Source: Mesorhizobium sp. M8A.F.Ca.ET.218.01.1.1
GTDB taxonomy: Bacteria; Pseudomonadota; Alphaproteobacteria; Rhizobiales; Rhizobiaceae
NCBI RefSeq assembly: GCF_004791165.1
Contig: NZ_SRUZ01000008.1
Span: 311,397-375,396, forward strand
Direction of reading: 5' to 3'
Length of the DNA: 64,000 nt
In this document: positions 36,029-44,000 of the stretch, piece by piece
Layout of the letters: every line of letters begins with the position of its first letter
How positions within the stretch are numbered: the first letter of the stretch is position 1
Made by a program: the position numbers and the translations under genes
Notes under the pieces: model-generated
The model's input: only the letters and a program-made list of their open reading frames with translations
Told to the model about the DNA's origin: nothing
Databases searched by the model: none

Positions 36029-37333
36029 ATGCTTGACATCAAATGGATTCGCGACAACCCGAAGGCTCTCGTCGAGGCGCTCACCAAGCGCTCGTGGCCG
36101 TCGGCTGAGGCGCAATCCACGGTCGACGGGCTGATCGCCAAGGACGAGGCGCGGCGCGAGCACGTCACCGAACTGCAGACCAAGCAGGAGCGCCGCAACG
36201 CCGCCTCGAAGGAGATCGGCAATGCCATGCGTTCGGGCGATGCTGCCCTTGCCGAAAAGCTCAAGGCCGAAGTCGGCGAGATCAAGACCTTTATCCAGAA
36301 TGGCGAGGCGCGCGAGCGAGAGCTCGACAAGGCGCTGAACGACGCGCTGGCGGTGCTGCCCAATGTGCCGCTCGACGACGTTCCGGTCGGCAAGGACGAG
36401 CACGACAATGTCGTCAGGCATATCGTCGGCAAGGTGCCGACGCGGCCGAACTGGGTGAAGGAGCATTTCGAGATCGGCGAAGCGCTCGGCATGATGGATT
36501 TCGAGCGCGCGGCAAAGCTGTCTGGCTCGCGTTTCACCGTGCTGAAGGGCGGCCTGGCGCGGATGGAGCGCGCGATAGGCCAGTTCATGCTCGACCTCCA
36601 CACGACCGAACACGGCTATGAGGAGATCATCCCGCCGTTGATGGTGAAGGACGACGTTCTGTTCGGCACCAACCAGTTGCCGAAGTTCGAGGAGGATCTG
36701 TTCTTCACGCCACACGGGGAGGGCAGGCTTGGCCTGATCCCAACCGCCGAAGTGCCACTCACCAACCTCGTGCGTGAGGAAATCACGGCGCACGAAAAGC
36801 TGCCGCTGCGCTACACCGCGCTGACGCCCTGCTTCCGTTCGGAGGCAGGCTCGGCGGGACGCGATACGCGCGGCATGCTTCGTCAGCATCAGTTCTATAA
36901 GGTCGAGCTGGTGTCGATCACCGACCAGGACTCCTCGCTCGCCGAGCACGAGCGGATGACGCAATGCGCCGAGGAGGTCCTGAAGCGGCTCGAGCTGCCG
37001 TTCCGTACCATGGTGCTGTGCACTGGCGACATGGGTTTTGGCGCCCGCAAGACCTATGACATCGAGGTCTGGCTGCCCGGCCAGAACGCCTATCGCGAAA
37101 TCTCGTCCTGCTCGGTCTGCGGCGATTTCCAGGCGCGCCGCATGGACGCCCGCTACAAGGACAAGGATGGCAAGGGCAACCGTTTCGTCCATACGCTCAA
37201 CGGTTCGGGCACCGCTGTCGGCCGCGCGCTTATTGCTGTCATCGAAAACTACCAGAATGAGGATGGCAGCGTAACCATTCCTGAAGTGCTGCGGCCTTAC
37301 ATGGGCGGTCTGGAAAAGATCGAATCGAAATAA
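36029..37333 (+). CDS. serS: Seryl-tRNA synthetase
   Basis: Charges tRNA-Ser and tRNA-Sec-like species; class II synthetase, 434 aa. The N-terminal coiled-coil arm (about residues 30-100) contacts the long variable arm. Motif 2 is TPCFRSEAGSAGRDTRGMLR (near residue 265) and motif 3 is NGSGTAVGRALIAVIEN (near residue 390). The stop TAA shares a base with the surE ATG (TAATG), so serS, surE and pcm form one coupled unit. Confidence 0.97.
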   Translation: MLDIKWIRDNPKALVEALTKRSWPSAEAQSTVDGLIAKDEARREHVTELQTKQERRNAASKEIGNAMRSGDAALAEKLKAEVGEIKTFIQNGEARERELDKALNDALAVLPNVPLDDVPVGKDEHDNVVRHIVGKVPTRPNWVKEHFEIGEALGMMDFERAAKLSGSRFTVLKGGLARMERAIGQFMLDLHTTEHGYEEIIPPLMVKDDVLFGTNQLPKFEEDLFFTPHGEGRLGLIPTAEVPLTNLVREEITAHEKLPLRYTALTPCFRSEAGSAGRDTRGMLRQHQFYKVELVSITDQDSSLAEHERMTQCAEEVLKRLELPFRTMVLCTGDMGFGARKTYDIEVWLPGQNAYREISSCSVCGDFQARRMDARYKDKDGKGNRFVHTLNGSGTAVGRALIAVIENYQNEDGSVTIPEVLRPYMGGLEKIESK

Positions 37334-38091
37334 TGCGCATTCTTCTGACCAATGACGACGGCATTCATGCCGAGGGCCTGGCGTCGCTCGAGCGCGTCGC
37401 CCGCACACTGTCCGACGATGTCTGGGTGGTGGCGCCCGAACAGGACCAATCGGGCTACGCGCATTCGCTGTCGATTTCGGAGCCGCTGCGGTTGCGAAAA
37501 ATCGGCGAGAAGCATTTTGCCGTGCGCGGCACCCCGACCGATTGCGTCATCATGGGCGTCAAGAAGATCCTGCCCGGTGCACCCGACCTGATCCTGTCCG
37601 GCATCAATTCGGGCGCCAACATCGCCGACGACGTGACCTATTCCGGCACCGTCGCCGGCGCCATGGAGGGCGCGCTGCTCGGCATCAGGTCGATCGCGCT
37701 CAGCCAGGGCTACAGCTATGTCGGCGAGGACCGGGTCGTCCCTTACGAGACCACCGAGGCGCTGGCGCCGGCGCTGCTGAAGAAGCTCGTCGCGACGCCA
37801 TTGCCCGACGGCGTCCTGCTCAACGTCAATTTCCCCAACTGCCTTCCCGAGGAGGTGGCCGGCACAGTGGTCACCACGCAGGGCAAGCTGGTGCACAGCC
37901 TGTGGGTCGACGAGCGCCGAGACGGGCGCGGCCTGCCTTACTATTGGCTTCGCTTCGGCCGCGAGCCGGTCGAAGGCAAGCAAGGCACCGACCTCTTTGC
38001 CTTGCGCAACCGGCTGGTGTCGGTAACGCCGTTGCAGCTTGACCTTACCGCGCATGAGATCCGTGACCAGCTGAGCAAGGCGCTTGCATGA
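37333..38091 (+). CDS. surE: 5'/3'-nucleotidase SurE
   Basis: Stationary-phase survival phosphatase acting on nucleoside 5' and 3' monophosphates, 252 aa. The metal site is MRILLTNDDGIHAEGL (two Asp) with SGINSGANIADDVTYSGTV (Asn near residue 92). Coupled to serS by a 1-base overlap and to pcm by a 4-base overlap (ATGA). The surE-pcm pair is conserved across proteobacteria. Confidence 0.96.
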   Translation: MRILLTNDDGIHAEGLASLERVARTLSDDVWVVAPEQDQSGYAHSLSISEPLRLRKIGEKHFAVRGTPTDCVIMGVKKILPGAPDLILSGINSGANIADDVTYSGTVAGAMEGALLGIRSIALSQGYSYVGEDRVVPYETTEALAPALLKKLVATPLPDGVLLNVNFPNCLPEEVAGTVVTTQGKLVHSLWVDERRDGRGLPYYWLRFGREPVEGKQGTDLFALRNRLVSVTPLQLDLTAHEIRDQLSKALA

Positions 38092-38747
38092 ACCAAGGCT
38101 TTCCAATCGATGATCGCGAAGGATTTGCCGCTTTCCTGCTGCGCCTGCGCGGCAGGGGAACGGTGCCGAAGGCACTGATCGCGGCTTTCGAAGCGACACC
38201 GCGGCGCGGTTTCCTGGCGGCGCAGTTCCACCAGATCGCCTGGTCGGATCGCATGCTGCCGATCGAATGCGGCGAAGCGATCGAAGGCGCCGACATGCAG
38301 GCGGCGGTGATCGCCGCACTCGCCATCGAAACGGGAAACCGTGTGCTCGAGATCGGCACCGGTTCCGGCTACACATCGGCTGTCATGTCGCGGCTGGCGG
38401 CGCGCATTGTGACCGTCGATCGCTACAAGACGCTGGTCGAGCAAGCCCGGCAGCGTTTCGAGGCGCTCGGCATCGGCAATGCCATCGTGCGCCAGGCCGA
38501 TGGCTCCAACGGATTGCCCAATGAAGGGCCGTTCGACCGCATCGTGGCCTGGGCGGCATTCGACAGCCTGCCGCGCTTCCTGCTCGACCAGTTGTCGAGC
38601 GGCGGCATCGTCATCGCGCCGATTGGGCCGGAAGAGGGCGAGCAGGTGCTGGCCAAGCTCACCAAGGTCGGCAGCCGTTTCGAACGCGAGGATATCGGCA
38701 TGGTGCGGCTGCAACCAATCCTGCGCAGCATGGCAGCGGTTATCTAG
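38088..38747 (+). CDS. pcm: Protein-L-isoaspartate O-methyltransferase
   Basis: Repairs isoaspartyl residues in ageing proteins with SAM, 219 aa. Motif I is RVLEIGTGSGYTSAVMSRLA (about residues 84-103). The substrate region is present (FLAAQFHQIAWSD then LPIECGEAIEGADMQAAVI), though the usual Q-x-IS-x-P is altered. Its position after surE marks it as the standard pcm; a divergent paralogue lies before tolC. Confidence 0.93.
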   Translation: MNQGFPIDDREGFAAFLLRLRGRGTVPKALIAAFEATPRRGFLAAQFHQIAWSDRMLPIECGEAIEGADMQAAVIAALAIETGNRVLEIGTGSGYTSAVMSRLAARIVTVDRYKTLVEQARQRFEALGIGNAIVRQADGSNGLPNEGPFDRIVAWAAFDSLPRFLLDQLSSGGIVIAPIGPEEGEQVLAKLTKVGSRFEREDIGMVRLQPILRSMAAVI

Positions 38748-38913
38748 TTTCGGACAGGCTGCGGATCTCATTTCGGCCCAGCTATCCGTATCGCTGACCA
38801 TCCTCAAATGTTTTAAGAAAATTTTCGTCGGATTCTAATGGGTTAACCGCCCAGTAACATTAACGCGCTTTAATCCTGTCCAGTTGGTGCAGCGTTTTGT
38901 GCGGGTTAGTGCG

Positions 38914-40461
38914 ATGCAACTCAGTGTTTTGAAGGCAAATAGTCGCAATCTGGCGCGGGGCTGCGCTGTTCTGATGATTGCGGGCGCGGCGGCCGGATGC
39001 AGTTCCCAGGCTTCGCGGTTCAACAGTGTCGATGACGTCTTTACCTCCTCGACGAACAACCAGCGCGCCATCATCAACAAACAGGATGCGGCGCAGCCCT
39101 ATCCGGGCGATGTCTCGGCTGCTCCGCTCGACGGCACCCACACGCAGTCGGTGAGCCGCTCCAGTCTCGAACCGGTTTCGAGCCGGCCATTGCCGCCGCC
39201 GGCTTCCGCGCAGGCGCAGCCGGCTCCAGCGCTCGCGCCTGCCGCCAATCCGGTGCGTGTCGCATCGGCGCCGGCCCTGGTTCGGCCCGCTCCTCACGTC
39301 GACAGGACGACGACCGGCACCGTCGCGCCGGCCGCGAAGCCTTTCAAGAATGCCCAGCCCGACGAGCCGAAGATGGCCCAGGCAGGCACGCCGCACGCCA
39401 CCGAAATCGTCGTCAGGGACGGCGAGACCATTTCCGGCCTGGCGACGCATTACAAGGTGCCGGCCGATGTCATCATGAAGGTGAATGGCCTGAGCCCGAC
39501 CAAGGGGCTGAAGTCCGGTCAGAAGATCGTCATCCCGGCCTATGCCTATTCAAGCAAAAGCGAGCCGAAGGTTGCCGACGCAAAGCAGTTGAAGGATGGG
39601 CCGGCGAAGGACGGCAAGCACGATCTCCCGGCTTCCGCGCCGGACAAGGTGGCCGTGCTGCCGCAGCAACCGAAGCTGAAGGAAGGCAAGTCCGCCGCTC
39701 AGGTCGATGCGTCGGCCGCCGCGAGCCTGCCCAAGGAGCCCAAGCCGGCGCAGGCGGCCAAGGCAACCGGCGCCGCCGGTACCTACACGGTTCAGTCGGG
39801 CGACACGATGTCCTCGATCGCCAGGAAGACCGGTGTCGGCGTCGTCGCGCTGAAGCAGGCCAATGGCATGAAGGATGGCTTGTTGAAGATTGGCCAGACG
39901 CTGAAGGTGCCGGCCGGCGGAACGGCGACAGTCGCCAGCGCCAAGCCGGCCAAGATCGATCCGGTGACCACGGCCACCACGCAGCCCGCGGCAAAGGCCA
40001 CGCCGTCGGAAACGCTGGCTTCCTACACGCCGCCGAAGAAGGACGCGAAGGTCATCCAGCAGGCTGAGGACGACGACGCGGTGGCGCCGGGTGCCACGGG
40101 GATCGGCAAGATGCGCTGGCCGGTTCGCGGCCGGGTGATTTCCGGTTTCGGATCCGGCAAGGACGGCGTCGACATCGCCGTGCCGTCAGGCACGCCGGTC
40201 AAGGCGGCCGAGAACGGCGTCGTCATCTATGCCGGCGATGGGCTCAAGGAATTCGGCAACACGGTGCTGGTGCGCCACGAGAATGGTCTGGTCACCGTCT
40301 ATGGCCACGCCAGCTCGATCGAGGTGCAGCGCGGCCAGAAGGTCAAGCGCGGCCAGGAAATTGCCCTGTCCGGCATGAGCGGCACGACGGACTCGCCGAA
40401 GCTGCACTTCGAAGTGCGCAAGAACTCGGCTCCGGTCGACCCGTCAGGTTATCTCGAATAG
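38914..40461 (+). CDS. NlpD-like lipoprotein with two LysM domains and a degenerate LytM (M23) domain
   Basis: Outer-membrane lipoprotein (lipobox AAGC, Cys29) of 515 aa. LysM domains lie at about residues 160-205 (EIVVRDGETISGLATHYKVP) and 288-336 (YTVQSGDTMSSIARKTGVG) and bind peptidoglycan. The C-terminal LytM domain (about 400-510) has KDGVDIAVPSGTPV in place of HxGxD, so the first metal-binding His is missing. That is typical of NlpD/EnvC-type proteins that activate amidases rather than cut peptidoglycan themselves. It follows surE-pcm, as nlpD does in many proteobacteria. The frame opens at 38884, but the ATG at 38914 gives a proper lipoprotein signal. Confidence 0.9.
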   Translation: MQLSVLKANSRNLARGCAVLMIAGAAAGCSSQASRFNSVDDVFTSSTNNQRAIINKQDAAQPYPGDVSAAPLDGTHTQSVSRSSLEPVSSRPLPPPASAQAQPAPALAPAANPVRVASAPALVRPAPHVDRTTTGTVAPAAKPFKNAQPDEPKMAQAGTPHATEIVVRDGETISGLATHYKVPADVIMKVNGLSPTKGLKSGQKIVIPAYAYSSKSEPKVADAKQLKDGPAKDGKHDLPASAPDKVAVLPQQPKLKEGKSAAQVDASAAASLPKEPKPAQAAKATGAAGTYTVQSGDTMSSIARKTGVGVVALKQANGMKDGLLKIGQTLKVPAGGTATVASAKPAKIDPVTTATTQPAAKATPSETLASYTPPKKDAKVIQQAEDDDAVAPGATGIGKMRWPVRGRVISGFGSGKDGVDIAVPSGTPVKAAENGVVIYAGDGLKEFGNTVLVRHENGLVTVYGHASSIEVQRGQKVKRGQEIALSGMSGTTDSPKLHFEVRKNSAPVDPSGYLE

Positions 40462-40516
40462 AATAAAAAAAGCGATTTGCGGGCCGCCTGACCTCCAGTC
40501 CAGCCCGCCGGCTCAG

Positions 40517-40543
40517 GCCCGCCCCGAAAGGAGCGGGCTTTTT
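40517..40543 (+). terminator. Rho-independent terminator after the NlpD-like gene
   Basis: GCCCGC pairs with GCGGGC, extended inside by CC/GG across one mismatch, with a GAAA tetraloop and a TTTTT tail. It also lies close to the 3' end of the convergent SDR gene. Confidence 0.85.
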
Positions 40544-40573
40544 CAGTTTTGTCGGATGCCTGTTGCTCAAGGC

Positions 40574-41464
40574 TCAAAGGTGATCGCGCAGGGTGTCGGC
40601 GATCATGACCTCGAGGCTGCTGGCCTTGATGCCGAGAAGGACCTCCGCGTCGGAAGAATCCACCAATAAGGGGTTCTCAAAAAGATAACTCATCTCGATC
40701 AGCTCATGCATGCCCAATGCCTCCATCTCGGCGATGGAATAGGAACGCGTTTCTGAAATCTCTCGCCGAAGCATCGCAGCGGTTTTCTGGATGAGCTCCC
40801 TGGGTGAGGCGTATTGCGAGGGAACGTGAAACGCGCGCCCCCATTCGCCCGTGTAGCGGGAGGCCGCGACAAGCGTCCTGGCGACGTCCTTGGTGAAGGC
40901 CCAGGCATGCGTCGCATCGAGGTTTCCAATGAAAGCGGTGGGTTTCCCCTCGATGATGGAAGGCAGCGCAACAAGCGAGAAGTAGCTGATGGCGCCATGT
41001 CCGAGATAGTCGCTCGACCGCACTTCGATCGCCGGTACATTGGCCCGAACCGCCCGCTGCCACATGATCGTCCTGGCGGTTCCTTTCTTCGAAGTCGGGT
41101 CCAGGGAAAGGTCGGAGCGAAGCGGGCTGTCGGCATTTTCCCCATAGCCATACAGGTTTCCCAGTACGATGAGCTTGGCGCCCACCGTTTCGGCCGCGCG
41201 CACGGTACCGTCGATGATGGGGAAGAAGTCGGTCGGCCACCTGTGATAGGTGGCCATGGCACACATGAAGATGGCATCGGCGCCTTGGCAGACACGCGCG
41301 AGGTCCGAGGCATCGGTGGCGTCGGCTTGTACGGCCCGCACATTCCGCAATCCGTTCGAACCGACGCTTCGGCTGGTGAGAACGACGTCATGTCCTTCCT
41401 CGCCAAGAAGGCGAGCGGTTTCGCGACCGACCGGGCCGGCTCCGACAACAACATAGAAACTCAT
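40574..41464 (-). CDS. NAD(P)-dependent epimerase/dehydratase-like protein (atypical SDR)
   Basis: A 296-aa Rossmann-fold protein. The nucleotide site is YVVVGAGPVGRETARLLGEE at the N terminus, followed by DVVLTSRS for the second ribose. ADAIFMCAMATYHRW and LIVLGNLYGYGENADSPL are typical of extended/atypical SDRs, and the Tyr-x3-Lys pair is not clearly present. The substrate is unknown. Divergent from an AraC-family gene with 98 bases between, so the regulator probably controls it. Confidence 0.85.
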   Translation of the reverse strand: MSFYVVVGAGPVGRETARLLGEEGHDVVLTSRSVGSNGLRNVRAVQADATDASDLARVCQGADAIFMCAMATYHRWPTDFFPIIDGTVRAAETVGAKLIVLGNLYGYGENADSPLRSDLSLDPTSKKGTARTIMWQRAVRANVPAIEVRSSDYLGHGAISYFSLVALPSIIEGKPTAFIGNLDATHAWAFTKDVARTLVAASRYTGEWGRAFHVPSQYASPRELIQKTAAMLRREISETRSYSIAEMEALGMHELIEMSYLFENPLLVDSSDAEVLLGIKASSLEVMIADTLRDHL

Positions 41465-41562
41465 GGCATAGCCTCTCTTCCAGGTTTGATGGAGAGGCGT
41501 GAGTACAGGTCCACGGCATTGAAAATCGCGCGGGAATTGCCAAATCTTGAACAGGTTTTGCC

Positions 41563-42399
41563 ATGAATCGAGAGAGCATGCGTTCGCAATACGCTTCGGC
41601 CCAAGCCGCGTCCGACGTAACAATGGCCTCCCGGCATGTCGAAGCTGGCGTCCATCGTCTGTCCCGGGCGCCACACCATCGCATCATGGTGCATGCCAGC
41701 GCGGCGACGCGTTCCTACTGCAATCAGGTCGGACGATATTTCGTCAGGCGCGCTGGTGATATCGACTTGGTGCCGGCCGGCCAGGAAGGCGGCTTCGAGG
41801 CCGAAACCCCGTTCGACACGATAGAGATTGCGTTGCAGCCGGCGCTGATGGAAAGGGTGGCGGCGGAACTTGGCGGCAAGGCACAAGCAGTGCGGTTCGA
41901 CACGCGTCACCTGCTTCGTGACCAGCGCATCGAACATCTCGCCCGGGCGCTCGAGAGCGAATTGAAGTCGAACTCGCCGAGTGACCCTTTGTTTGCCGAC
42001 AGCATTGGCGCCGCACTGGCGGTGAGGCTGCTTGGCCTCGGCGAACCTGATATCGGTCGAACGAACCGTTTGTCGGATACCCAGCTGAAACGCGTGCTGG
42101 AGTACATCGAGGCGGCTCTCCACGAGCCGCTTTCGACCCATCGACTAAGCCGGGTTGCCGGCGCGAGCAGCTCGCATTTGCGGACATGGTTCAAGGTGGC
42201 GACGGGCGTCACCCTGCACCGCTACGTGTTGCGACGTCGCGTCGAACGCGCACGCGTTCTGCTGTTGCGAGGCGATCTCAGCACAAGCGAAGTGGCGGAA
42301 TTGACCGGCTTCGCGAACCAGTCACACCTGGCGCACTGGATGCGCCGCGAGATCGGCCAAACGCCGGGCGATCTGCGACGGGCTCAACCGCCCGGATGA
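41563..42399 (+). CDS. AraC family transcriptional regulator
   Basis: A 278-aa regulator with a C-terminal double helix-turn-helix (about residues 170-275): LSTHRLSRVAGASSSHLRTW is the first and STSEVAELTGFANQSHLAHW the second, ending in GQTPGDLRR. The N-terminal part is a ligand-binding domain of unknown specificity with a cupin-like VPAGQEGGFEAE segment. Placed head to head with the SDR gene, its likely target. Confidence 0.9.
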   Translation: MNRESMRSQYASAQAASDVTMASRHVEAGVHRLSRAPHHRIMVHASAATRSYCNQVGRYFVRRAGDIDLVPAGQEGGFEAETPFDTIEIALQPALMERVAAELGGKAQAVRFDTRHLLRDQRIEHLARALESELKSNSPSDPLFADSIGAALAVRLLGLGEPDIGRTNRLSDTQLKRVLEYIEAALHEPLSTHRLSRVAGASSSHLRTWFKVATGVTLHRYVLRRRVERARVLLLRGDLSTSEVAELTGFANQSHLAHWMRREIGQTPGDLRRAQPPG

Positions 42400-42427
42400 C
42401 GTTGCGCCCGCGACGCGATCAAACGCA

Positions 42428-43318
42428 TCAATCCTTCAACGGCTTGCCAAGCCGGCCGGCCAGATCCTGCGTGAACTGCCAGGCGACGCGGCCGGAGCGG
42501 CTGCCGCGCGTCGTTGCCCATTCGAGAGCCTCCGCCCGCAACTGCTCGGGGTCTATATCCAGGCCATGATGGCTGGCATAGCCGTTGACCATGTCGAGAT
42601 ATTCGTCCTGCGAACATTTGTGGAAGCCGAGCCAGAGGCCGAAACGGTCGGATAGCGAGACCTTTTCCTCGACCGCTTCGGACGGGTTGATGGCGGTCGA
42701 GCGCTCATTGTCGATCATGTCGCGCGGCAACAGGTGACGGCGGTTCGATGTGGCGTAGAAGATGACGTTGGCCGGGCGTCCCTCGACGCCACCTTCAAGC
42801 GCCGCCTTCAGCGACTTGTAGGACGTATCATCATGATCGAAGGACAGGTCGTCGCAAAACAGGATGACGCGGAAAGGGGCCGCCTTCAGCAAGCTCATCA
42901 GCTTCGGCAGCGTGTCGATGTCCTCGCGGTGGATTTCGATCAGCTTGAGCGGCAGGTCGGACTTGGGCTTTTGTGATTTGGCCTTGGCATTGATCTCGGC
43001 ATGCACGGCCTTGACCAGCGACGATTTGCCCATGCCGCGCGCGCCCCACAACAGGACGTTATTGGCGGCGAAGCCGGCGGCGAAGCGCTCGGTGTTGTCG
43101 ACGAGGATGTCGCGGACGCGGTCGACGCCGCGGATCAGGCCGATGTCGACGCGATTGACCTTGCGCACCGGCTCCAGATAGCCGGGATCGGCCTGCCAGA
43201 CGAAGCAGTCGGCCACGTCGAGGTCGGTTTCAGGGACCGGCGGCGGAGCGAGGCGGCCGACCGCTTCGATCAGGCGGTCGAGTTTCTGGTTCAAGGCATC
43301 GATGCTGGTATCGGTCAT
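42428..43318 (-). CDS. AAA-type ATPase, DUF815 family
   Basis: A 296-aa cytoplasmic ATPase of the DUF815 family, conserved in proteobacteria, with no firmly established role. Walker A is LLWGARGMGKSSLVKA (about residue 92), Walker B VILFCDDLSFD (about 155), followed by sensor-like FYATSNRRHLLPRDM. The ATG at 43318 is chosen over the frame's first start 81 bases upstream because it gives the family's usual N terminus. Convergent with the AraC gene, divergent from yajC, with 289 bases between that hold only AT-richer sequence and no gene. Confidence 0.88.
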   Translation of the reverse strand: MTDTSIDALNQKLDRLIEAVGRLAPPPVPETDLDVADCFVWQADPGYLEPVRKVNRVDIGLIRGVDRVRDILVDNTERFAAGFAANNVLLWGARGMGKSSLVKAVHAEINAKAKSQKPKSDLPLKLIEIHREDIDTLPKLMSLLKAAPFRVILFCDDLSFDHDDTSYKSLKAALEGGVEGRPANVIFYATSNRRHLLPRDMIDNERSTAINPSEAVEEKVSLSDRFGLWLGFHKCSQDEYLDMVNGYASHHGLDIDPEQLRAEALEWATTRGSRSGRVAWQFTQDLAGRLGKPLKD

Positions 43319-43607
43319 ATCAGGTCTTTTTGCTTTGGTTTTTGCAGTGGCAGGCGGACCCGGTTCGATACCGGCGGTTTCGAAACCGGTTGCAACCATT
43401 TGTTCGAACGTGATCTTTTCCGAAAACCGGCTCGCGCTTTTCGCGATCCTGCTCTAACACGGCTAAACAGGCCGGAAAAGCGGCGGATTTGCCCGGTCGC
43501 GCAGTTGCATTGACAACTTTACCGACTATATTCCGGCCAAATTTCTAGGGGCCGCCAAATTCCACAAGACGGTTTGGCGGCTGTTTTCAAAATTCAGGAG
43601 TACCTCG

Positions 43608-43949
43608 ATGTTCGTGACACCGGCATACGCCCAAGGCATCGGCGGCGCCTCTCCCGATATGTTCATCAGCATTTTGCCGTTTGTCCTGATTTTCGTGATC
43701 ATGTATTTTCTGATCATCCGCCCGCAGCGCACGCAGCTGAAGAAGCGCGGCGAGATGCTGGCGGCGGTTCGCCGCGGCGACACGGTCGTCACCGGCGGCG
43801 GTTTCGTCGGCAAGGTGACGAAGGTGATCGACGACAACGAACTCGAGATCGACCTTGGTGGCGGCACCAAGGTGACGGCGCTGCGCTCGACGATTGCCGA
43901 CGTGCGCGTCAAGGGCGAACCGGTCGCCAACCAGAACGCCAAGAAATAA
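43608..43949 (+). CDS. yajC: Preprotein translocase subunit YajC
   Basis: Small membrane subunit of the SecDF-YajC complex, 113 aa. One transmembrane helix (about residues 21-40, ISILPFVLIFVIMYFLIIRP), then the conserved RPQRTQLKKRGEMLAAVRRG and GDTVVTGGGFVGKV. TCAGGAG precedes the ATG. First gene of a yajC-secDF-DUF498-NDUFAF6-like operon found across alphaproteobacteria. Confidence 0.95.
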   Translation: MFVTPAYAQGIGGASPDMFISILPFVLIFVIMYFLIIRPQRTQLKKRGEMLAAVRRGDTVVTGGGFVGKVTKVIDDNELEIDLGGGTKVTALRSTIADVRVKGEPVANQNAKK

Positions 43950-44000
43950 CCAAATTCCAGGCGGAGCGATCCGCGGACACGCTCTGACGGACGACGCCAT

